This document shows, in pieces, positions 7,038-14,866 of a stretch of DNA of 14,866 bases. Numbering within the stretch: the stretch's first letter is position 1; every line of letters starts with the position of its first letter. The stretch covers positions 1 through 14,866 of the forward strand of contig JADNYV010000825.1 in NCBI GenBank assembly GCA_015501055.1, in the 5' to 3' direction. A program made the position numbers and the translations under genes. Source of the DNA: Mucidula mucida. Lineage: Eukaryota > Basidiomycota > Agaricomycetes > Agaricales > Physalacriaceae. The notes beneath the pieces were generated by a model. It was not told where the DNA came from. It did no database searches and worked only from the letters and a program-made list of their open reading frames with translations.

Positions 7038-9791
7038 ATGTCGCTATGTCGGTCGATTAGGCCGTGCTCCTCGTCGCTGGCGTCGTCGTCGCGCGGCCCG
7101 CAATTCTTCAATGCGCTTGGTGTGCGGTACCGTTCAGCAAAGGCGGCAAAGAAACACGCGGCCAAACTGAAAGCAAAGGCGGCGACTTTGGCGCCATCAT
7201 GGCAGAGTCGCGGTAAGATTCAGAACAAAGTGGGCTTCACGCCGTACACGAGCCCGGACGAAGACCACCATAGCAAGCGTACGTCGCGTCTTTTCATCTC
7301 GGCTGAAACTCATTCTCTTTAGCCCTCACCATTCCCGATCTCGCTCAAAATCCCAGCTTATTAATTCCTCCTTCCCCGCTCACCCCAGATTCCCCTGCCT
7401 CTGAGGTTCTGTCTTTCTTTGAGGCAAATGCAAAACGTTGGACCAAAACACGCCGCGTGAAGAACAGACTGGCCTTGTTCGGAATTCATGCCTCTTACTT
7501 ACCGACAGTATTGAACGCTTTTGCTTCTGACGCTGCAGCTGGACGGGTGCGCTATGACGAGGCAGATCCCGCCGACACTTTTACCCCAATCCGAGACATG
7601 ACCGATGCACAGAAGCGGGAGATTGACGAACGCGGTCAGGACGCGCTTGGTTTTAGTCTGGCGAGATTCGCTAGGTCGGAATTAGGCGATGGTATTGATT
7701 CTTACATGGATCTCGTCTATACCAACGTTCTGTACGCATGGGCAGGAAGCCCCATCGCCCGCGCGCACACACAGGAAAACATTTTCCCTGCTTCAGTTCT
7801 AGAGCAAATGACCGCCCTTTCTACTGCAGTCGCCGCACCAACGCCATCATTATACATGGGCGCGCGCACCCTGAAGCGCCGTTTCTTTCTACATGTTGGA
7901 CCGACTAATTCCGGCAAAACGCATGCGGCGTTGAGGGCATTGGCTGCTGCTCCAACTGGTGTATATGCCGGTCCGCTTAGGCTACTCGCGCATGAAATCT
8001 GGGAACGACTGAATATGGGCACTATTGTCCCCAAAGGCGTCGACGAGAGTCAGATTCGGGACGAGGAAGTCGCTGGGGAAGAGGACACTAACCTGGATAC
8101 GTCTGGCAAGGCTATCATCAAAAAAGGTCTCGGTAAACAGAAGTGGGTCCGCGAAACCAACATGATCACTGGCGAAGAAGTCAAAATTGTGTCACCATTC
8201 GCGCAGGTCATATCGTGTACGGTAGAGATGGTCAACTACGCCACGGTCTATGATGTTGGAGTAATCGACGAAATTCAACTTCTTTCGGATCCAGACCGTG
8301 GTTTCGCCTGGACGGCGGCGGTGCTTGGTCTCAATGCAGCCGAAATTCATCTCTGTGGAGAGGCCACCGCCATCCCCCTCGTTCGGACCCTCGTCGAATC
8401 GTGTGGAGACTCACTGGAAATCCGCGAGTATACCCGTTTATCTCCACTTGTAGTTGAAGACCAGTCGCTTGAATCCGACTTGGGTCGCGTACAGGCTGGA
8501 GATTGTCTAGTCGCCTTCTCACGTGGCCATATCTTCCGATACAAGAAGGAGTTGGAAGAGAAGGGTTTCCGTGTAGCTACCATCTACGGACGTCTTCCTC
8601 CAGAAGTGAGGAGTGAGCAAGCTGATCATTTCAACACGGGAAAGGCGGACGTGTTGGTAGGAAGCGATGCGCTTGGCCTCGGTCTCAACTTGTAAGTCTC
8701 TAATTGGACCTATCTATCTGTTTTCTTATAAGAATCACAGAAAAATTCGGCGCATGATATTTAGTCAAGTGGCAAAAGTGCACAATGGCTCCAATGGTCG
8801 GTGGATGCCGCTGACTGTAAGCCAAGTCAAGCAGATCGCCGGACGAGCTGGTCGATACGGACTCCACGCGCCAACCAAAGCTGAAAATACACCATCCGAT
8901 CATGCACCCCCCCAGCCGACCTCTACCGTTGGCGCAGTCACCACCCTGAATCCAGGCGATCTTCCTTTCCTTCGCCGTACTATAGAGCTTACGCCGCCCC
9001 CGCTTTACACGGCCAAAGTCAACCCAACTCTCGAATCCGTGCAAGCGGGCTTGCGCGTTCTATCCAAAGCGAGTGTCCAGTACACACTTCCGCTTATCCT
9101 GAATGCGCACCGATATGTCGGACGTTGCCATTCGCACCTACGATATAGCGGATTCGAGAAGCACGAATCCAATTGGGAGCCCATTATCGACTTTATGGAC
9201 GGAATTGGCTTGGGGCTAGATAGAATCCCGCTTGACATCACCATGCTCACTTTGGCGGCCCCCCTTCCTGTCCGTGATCTGCAAGCCCATCCCTATATTC
9301 GCAGTCTGTTTAGCCGTCTAATAACAGATCTGGTTGTGCCTGTTGACGAAGTTCTCAAGGATAGTCTGTCGGGACCATACGGCTATGTGGAGTATTTGGA
9401 GGCAGCGGAGGTCGCGCTTGGGGTCCCGAACGCGTCGTCTGGGGCGAACATTCTCCTGCCAACGAGCAAGGAACTCCTCAACACGATGGAGACAATGTAT
9501 GCTTGCTTGAGCTTGTATGCCTGGATGCACTACAGGCGTCCGACGAGTTTCCCCGACTTGCAGAGAGTGCAGGATGACCTCTTGCCGCGGACTCGCCGCG
9601 CCATCGAGGGCATATTGGCTGGAGGGTTGTCAAAGAGGAGAAAAGACTTTGATTATGGAGTGTACGGGGAGAAGGAACACAAGGTCAAGTTTCAGCGGAA
9701 TCTCCTGATGAAAGGGATGCAGTTAGAAATGCGGGACGAGCTGTACAGCGGGCTGCGGGATGATATTAAGCGACAACAGCAGCGGAACTGA
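7038..9791 (+). CDS. SUV3: Mitochondrial ATP-dependent RNA helicase Suv3
   Basis: Suv3 is the helicase subunit of the fungal mitochondrial RNA-degrading complex; with the exoribonuclease Dss1 it forms the degradosome. Exons are 7038-7278, 7323-8691 and 8741-9791 (introns of 44 and 49 nt), giving 2661 nt and 886 residues with every splice phase consistent. The N-terminus is rich in S, R and K and lacks acidic residues, as expected of a mitochondrial targeting peptide. Motifs in order: Walker A G-P-T-N-S-G-K-T (273-280), G-P-L-R-L-L-A-H-E, motif II D-E-I-Q (396-399), A-F-S-R, the G-S-D-A-L-G-L-G-L-N segment cut by intron 2 after its end, and motif VI Q-I-A-G-R-A-G-R (568-575). A Suv3-type C-terminal helical region follows (about 781-830, Y-A-C-L-S-L-Y-A-W-M-H-Y-R-R-P). 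The ATG at 7038 is the first in frame. It converges on the SAM-domain gene, 286 bp away. All key residues are present, so it should be functional. Confidence 0.95.
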
Positions 9792-10077
9792 TGATGAGGA
9801 CGACGGCGCTTTCGAAATAACTTATTTTACTTGCTTTTCTGCTCCTCATCTACGCACGTCCATACTATATACATACTGCATATAATCTCATCGATGCTCA
9901 CACTACGAAGAGACAAGCGCCAATGTAGCAACTGGATAACTCATCATTAAATTCGTCAAGGTACAAGCGTAAATAAAGCGAAAGGATATATTGATATCAC
10001 AGAGCAGAGGGAATAATAGTCGTAATAATCGTAAGGTGTCATCAGGGATCAAGAAAGCAAAGCACAAAACAAAGAAA
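9792..10077. other. Shared 3' intergenic region of two convergent genes
   Basis: The 286 bp between the SUV3 stop and the SAM-gene stop is A+T-rich. It contains AATAAA at 9972-9977 on the plus strand, a candidate polyadenylation signal for SUV3, plus several TATA-type elements of the kind found at fungal 3' ends. The two transcripts may overlap here. Confidence 0.4.
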
Positions 10078-12039
10078 TCATCGCCTACTGTTCACTAGCC
10101 CAATGATAGCACTCTTGCGCATGAGCACCTTGAGCACCACTGCGCAGACACCCAGGCCGACCAAAAAGAAATACGAGGGCAGACCCTTGAGCGTCGTCGG
10201 TTCGGCGAGGCGCTCGAAATACGACGAAGTCAGGTATTTGGATTGGGACGCGCGCAGCTTTGATAGCGCGTCTCGACCGAACAGAGTACAAAACACACGC
10301 CCGATGATGGAAGCAGGAGGAGGTGCTGGTGCCGCAACAGGAGTAGGGGACCTATGCCGGCGCCTCTTCAACTCCGCCTCTCGCTCCCGCTGGCGTTCTT
10401 CACGCTCACGCGCCGCCTCCTTCGCTTCCATATCGTCCACCTTTTTCTCCACCACTTCAATCCTCTTCCTCAACTGCCCAATGAGCCTCTTGGTCTCCTC
10501 CACCTCGGCCTCGAGTTTGTTTTCGTCAAATGGTGTTACGAGCATCATGGGCTCGATGGCTGCATCTACCTTGGAGGGAGATACTCCGGCTGCGATGGGC
10601 GCCAGTGCGAAGAGATCTTCAATGCCGGTGCCAGGAATGGGCATGACGCGCTTTACAGTGACACGATCGTCAAAGCCGTCCGCTTCTGCTTCCCAAGCGT
10701 GCACACCGACACCGCGGCGCTTGGATTTGCGTTTGTTGACAAAGGTGTCAGGTCGATCGAGCGTTGATTTGTGGGATTTAGGGTATATGCCTTCTTGCCG
10801 GAGAAGTTCTTCCATCGGTAAGTCGTCCCCGCTGTTCAAGGCAATAGGACTTTCCGATGGGGGAATGGGAAGAGGGCGGTTGGTTGAAGGACGAGCGGTA
10901 GCTGTAGCATACGCGTTGTCACTGTCCTCCGCTTCAGCGGTGTCGTAGATGCTGCTTCCGCTGCTGGCATTGCTGCTGCTGCGTTCGCGTCTACTCGCAC
11001 TGCTAGAATCGGCGGTACCTTCATCAAGGCTTCCGCTGCGTTCGAAAGACTTGACCATGCCCTTGACGCGACCATTTCTGAATCTACCTGTAAGAGCGCT
11101 GTCTCGAATTGCACTGCGACGAACAGGACTAGCATCGCGCAAAGATTCGACTGATGATGAACTATTGAGGAAAGGATTGGAGGAGTGAGTTTCATGCAAT
11201 GACGTCGAGCGTCGTCGCCGATGTGGGGTGGTATCGTCGTCAGAGGCGGAGATGGGAGAACAAGGAGTCTCCTCAATCGCACTGCCGAAACCCCAGATGC
11301 GGCCTTTGAGGACGCTCTGGCGTAGACTACGCGAAGCAGAGAGAAGCGCCGATCGCCAAAGTTTGTTGATTTCGAATCTAAGGGGGATTAGACGAAGGTT
11401 GATAATCTCCACGACAAGCACTTACTGCGCCAAATCGTCTTCTTTCATTCTCAAAAAGCTCCGGCCCGAGATCTTGCTTTCCCGGACAAAGTTGGCAATA
11501 TCCTGCGCAACTGGAGCGGGGAGCTGTAGGGTTTCTCCCGACCTGACCCGCAGAGTCGTAGAAAGATAAAGTGAGAGCTGAGAGGGTGTCCAAGCCTTTG
11601 GATTTGAAGGGAGCTCGTCGAGAGCCGGCAAGCGCTGCTGGACGCCTCCTGGAGGAGTGGGCAAGGTATCTGCGCGCCGTGCTCTTCGCGGCGACGACGA
11701 CATTTCGCTGCTGGCAGGAGATTCTGCGAAGACGTCCTCTGAAGTGCTCGAAGGTGACTGTGGGGGAATAGGCAGAGGCCGTGGTCCATCTGAGCTAAGA
11801 CTGCGACTGTACCGATGACCATGCCCAGTCATCTTGTTGGAGATGGAATTGGCTCTCGATGGGCTGGGAGACGGGCTAGGTACATAGTGGTGGCCACCGC
11901 CTGAAGAGGCATTTGAGTTTGAACGACTGAGGACGCCTGACGAGCTGGTCTTGATATTGTAGGGATGTGGATTTGGACGGAGGTCGTCTTTTGTTGGAGA
12001 AACTGGCCTAGGAAATACAAAAGTCTCCGTCTTGCTCAT
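10078..12039 (-). CDS. SAM-domain, coiled-coil, tail-anchored membrane protein
   Basis: Exons 12039-11426 and 11377-10078 flank a 48 nt intron (GTAAGT...TTAG, branch CTAAT), giving 1914 nt and 637 residues in frame. I chose the ATG at 12039; an upstream in-frame TTG is not a plausible start. The N-terminal ~145 residues are Ser/Pro-rich and probably disordered. Residues about 149-234 look like a SAM domain (A-W-T-P-S-Q-L-S-L-Y-L, S-G-R-S-F-L-R-M-K-E-D-D-L, then I-N-K-L-W-R), a protein-protein interaction module; the intron falls inside it. The motif RPLPIPP, a class I SH3-ligand consensus, occurs at 87-93 and 372-378. A charged coiled coil spans about 489-543. A hydrophobic helix at 604-624, followed by M-R-K and a short tail, predicts C-terminal membrane anchoring with the bulk in the cytosol. 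There is no catalytic motif, so a scaffold or tether role is the likeliest inference. It is divergent from the I-BAR gene. Confidence 0.85.
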
Positions 12040-12116
12040 CGTGGACAACAGAGGTGTTTGAAAGAAGGATGCGTTATCGTGACGTGACGGTACATCTTAT
12101 TCTTGGACCTCCTTGG
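12040..12116. promoter_or_regulatory. 77 bp bidirectional promoter
   Basis: Only 77 bp separate the start codons of the SAM-domain gene (minus) and the I-BAR gene (plus). The 5' leaders must be very short, or the transcripts overlap in opposite directions. TGACGTGA at 12080-12087 fits a CRE/bZIP-type site (TGACGT core) near the centre and could serve both genes. No TATA box is visible. The divergent layout is certain; the transcription-factor assignment is inference. Confidence 0.55.
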
Positions 12117-14805
12117 ATGGCGACAACCACGACGGCGACGACGAGCACCCACATTTTGTATGAGCGAGCCGACGTCCACAAGTCGTGCAAGTCGCTGGAG
12201 ACGTTGCTATCGGTTTTGAACGATTACTGCGAGGCTGCGGGAGCAGTTGTCTCTTTGCAGAAGAAGCTGGCAAAGGCTTTACGGGAGAATGCTGGCTCAA
12301 AGGCAACCAACGACGTCGCAGGTGCGCAACTATCGCGTTACATCCAATCCGCTCGGTCTCTGATAACACCCCAGCGAATGCACTCAACGCCAGTGCGACT
12401 ATCTTCGAAGCTCTGTCCGACATAGATTCCAAGTTTGCAAAGATAGCAGACAAGGAATACGATGCAATCAGCAACGAAGTCAAGAAATGGTTCAAGAAAC
12501 TCGCTGTATGTATATTTCAAGGTATTCCTGCGCAGTCATTAACGAACTTGGCCTCAGAAAGAGGAAAAGACTCATGACGACAAGATATTCGCCGCAAACG
12601 GCAAGATAAAGCAGGCTGGTATGTTTTAGGACGCATATAATCTACTTGGCCGCCCATAATGTTCCATAGGTCAGGTATACGAGAAGAAATCCAAGAAGAA
12701 TGCGCGCGACGCGAGTGACGAACATGCACGCTACATCAACCTCATCAGCTCCCTAGGCCCAGAAATTTCGCAGGAGAAATAGTGAGTTTTTCCACATTAG
12801 CCCTGTATATTCATCAGACCATTTTATATAGCAACCATACTCTCCTCATTTCTCAAAGACACAGTTCAACTACTTTCAGCGTTGCCGCATGCGTGTCGCG
12901 ACTAGCGGATTGTGAATGGATCAGATCATGCGAAGGAGTCCGCAGGTTTGCCCCCACTGTCGGTCCCTTGGGTGAATACCGTGCTCTCTGTGAAGGAGGC
13001 TGGAGTGGTCCAATGCCTTCAGATCTCCCTGACATCGACGAGGAAGCGGAGTACCGCCAGGACCAGCAGGGAACAATCAGTTCGAACCGTCCCCCTGCAA
13101 ATGAAGAAGAACGATACCCTCCCCCCACTTATCGCAACGTCGATCCTACGAATACCCGGGAACCGACTGAACAGAGCACAGCATCTCGACCACCCATGCT
13201 TAACCTTCAGGACAAAGACAGGGAATTTTCTACACCTTTGGCATCACCTCAAGGACCACGATATCCTGCTGCTTCTCCGAATACCAAATCTAATCCTCCT
13301 TCCTCGTTCGAGCCGCCACGACCACTTGTAGATCCAAACACAGGCTCTGTCCGCTCGCTATCGGCGTTCCCAGCACCACCTACTCACTACCCTATACCTC
13401 CCCTCACACTTTCCCAGAGGCAGCAGCCTTCATTTGAACAGTCGTCGCAGTCTTCATCTAATTCTCATGTCAGTTTTCCGACTCCTATTACCCGCCAACC
13501 CGACGGTCGCGCAGAGAGCCATCAAGATGACTCTAATACATCTCATTCTCCCATCTCCACTCCTCCCTCCCCTCAGCAAAGATATAACGACTCGGCAGCT
13601 GCCACCCACAATGGCCATACGTCAGATCATTCCGATGTACGGCGACCACTCCCGCTGCGGACGTCAACTCTTCCGCCACCCGTGACAGAGTCCTTTGCAG
13701 ATACCGAATCGCATCACCCTAAATCGGCTAACGGTACAATTTTTGAAGGTCGCGTAGATATTGACAAGACATCCTCTCAGCCCAAATCGGCACCACCTTC
13801 AAATGGACAGATGAAAACTGAGTATAACGAGGATCGCGAATTTGGTGCTGGATACAAGCCTGCTGCCCAAGGACGAAACGGAGAACCGTTGAAACCTAAA
13901 CCCGTGGAGCGAAGTGATACGGCAGCCAGTAATGGCAGTATCGTTGCTGCTATGAGAAATAGGTATTCCTATAATGTCTGTTCTCTTTTTCGTTATTCTC
14001 GTGAATTTCACTGACATGTGCGACTAGGCGGGAGCTAGTTCACCCCCTCCAAAGGAAATACCAGTTCCTCGTCTACCACTGAGTGTGCCCAATCTTGCGA
14101 CGCGCTACCAACCAACGGACGGGCCTTCATCCCCGCGCATACGAGCGACATCTCCACCTCCGTCCCGTAATCTACCTACTCTGGATACCTTCAGCCAAGC
14201 CCGGCAAGCAGAGGCGTCATTCAGGGACCTTGGACCCCGACAAAGGTCCCCGGAAGGCTATCATTTCCCAGAGCCTCCTCGGTCGCGCCCAGAGCTTTTA
14301 AATCGACAGTCTGAACCATTATTAGACGATGACACGCTTCGTCGTCAACGACGTCTGGAGGAGTTGGAAATTCAGGAGAAGGAGCAGGAGTTGCGCGCAC
14401 GTGAGCTGGACATTGAGCTGAAGGCGCGAGAGTTGGAGAGACAACGGGATGGCACACGCATGAACATGCCTCAGCCGATGTCGCGGGAGAGTTATGCTGG
14501 GATTGGTGCTGGTGGCGGTCGGGCCGCAGGTGAGCTGGAGAGGCAGAGGGATTTGTTGATGAGAGAACGCGAGCGATATGATACGACCCGACGACGCCCC
14601 GCCAGTCGCAGTATGGCACGAGTTTGAACATCCCGTCGTCGTCCGCACCCCGAGCGACGAGAGCATGCCTCATACGAGCCCGCTGCCTGAATCGCCGCAG
14701 CTGAACGCGCTGCATCCGCCATACTGCACGTGCGAAACGTGCAAATACGCGTCAAAGGCGACACGTCCTGGGGAGAAGAGCAAGGCGGGTGGATGCGGCG
14801 GCTGA
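12117..14805 (+). CDS. I-BAR (IMD-like) protein, Ivy1-like; 3' end problematic
   Basis: Exons are 12117-12321, 12375-12505, 12558-12618, 12670-12781, 12832-13975 and 14028 onward, all introns 50-53 nt with consistent phases. Residues 1 to about 235 are mostly helical (Y-E-R-A-D-V-H-K-S near the start, K-K-W-F-K-K-L, C-E-G-V-R-R-F), resembling the crescent I-BAR/IMD domain of fungal Ivy1-type proteins, which bind phosphoinositides and curve membranes. A long Pro/Ser-rich region follows, then a charged coiled coil (about residues 654-692, E-L-R-A-R-E-L-D-I-E-L). Without further splicing the frame ends at TGA 14625-14627 (750 residues). Splicing 14530-14611 (GTGAGC...CGCAG, weak branch site) instead continues to TGA 14803-14805 and includes Y-C-T-C-E-T-C. 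A conserved-looking tail W-M-R-R-L-S-M-P then continues in a third frame, so the true end probably lies beyond the window. The exon 5 donor GTCTGT (13976) was chosen for frame; GTATTC (13963) is an alternative. Confidence 0.75.
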
Positions 14806-14866
14806 GCATGCCCATCGTGGCGGGGCTAGATGTGAAGCGGAACAACAACCACACTGTAAGGGCATG
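14790..14866 (+). pseudogene. Out-of-frame continuation of the I-BAR gene
   Basis: From 14790 the frame reads W-M-R-R-L-S-M-P-I-V-A-G-L-D-V-K-R-N and stays open to the window end. It directly follows E-K-S-K-A-G of the previous frame, overlapping it by one base, as if one T had been lost at G-G-T|G-G. I recall a similar Lys/Trp-Arg-Arg-Leu-Ser-Met-Pro segment near the C-terminus of related mushroom proteins. GTAAGG at 14856-14861 may be the next intron donor. This is either a genuine frameshift or a one-base sequence error. Confidence 0.55.

Noticed and set aside
7717..8034. Minus-strand frame of 105 codons
   Set aside because: It is antisense to the helicase core of SUV3 and has no independent support.
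10103..10948. Long open frame of 281 codons on the plus strand
   Set aside because: It lies wholly antisense to the SAM-domain gene, reads as Ser-rich low complexity, and has no domain or splice support.

Overview
The window looks like nuclear DNA of a mushroom-forming basidiomycete (Agaricomycetes). Introns are short (44-53 nt) with GT...AG ends, genes are close together on both strands, and the recognisable proteins are fungal. The left 6 kb is an accessory zone of gene remnants, transposon pieces and a minisatellite. The right 8 kb holds three closely packed housekeeping-type genes.

Left part, 1-5587. It opens with the 3' portion of a cytosolic methionyl-tRNA synthetase gene carrying at least two single-base frameshifts. 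A small unrecognised minus-strand gene follows (1572-2086). Its start codon lies in the last copy of an 11 x 17 bp minisatellite, and each upstream copy carries an ATG and a six-codon ORF whose stop overlaps the next start (ATGA). Next is a deleted DNA transposon (2291-3703) with 40 bp inverted ends and TA at both borders. It keeps the C-terminal part of an IS630/Tc1-mariner-type DDE transposase. A 529 bp solo LTR with a 5 bp target duplication (GCAGG) sits inside that transposase exon. A second inverted-repeat pair (3721-4142) and a decayed gene of a lineage-specific family with a PD-(D/E)XK-like motif (about 4440-5587) complete this half.

Middle, 5588-7037. I see no convincing gene here, but there is a perfect 15 bp-arm palindrome at 6473-6504.

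Right part, 7038-14866. A three-exon gene encodes the mitochondrial RNA helicase Suv3, intact by motif and reading frame. It converges on a minus-strand gene for a SAM-domain, coiled-coil, probably tail-anchored membrane protein. That gene is divergent from a six- or seven-exon gene for an I-BAR (IMD-like, Ivy1-like) protein, with only 77 bp between the start codons. The I-BAR gene loses its frame near its 3' end, which runs into the window edge.

The most unusual structures are the start/stop-coupled uORF minisatellite and the datable nested insertion beside it. Protein family calls come from recognising motifs by eye. No database search was run.
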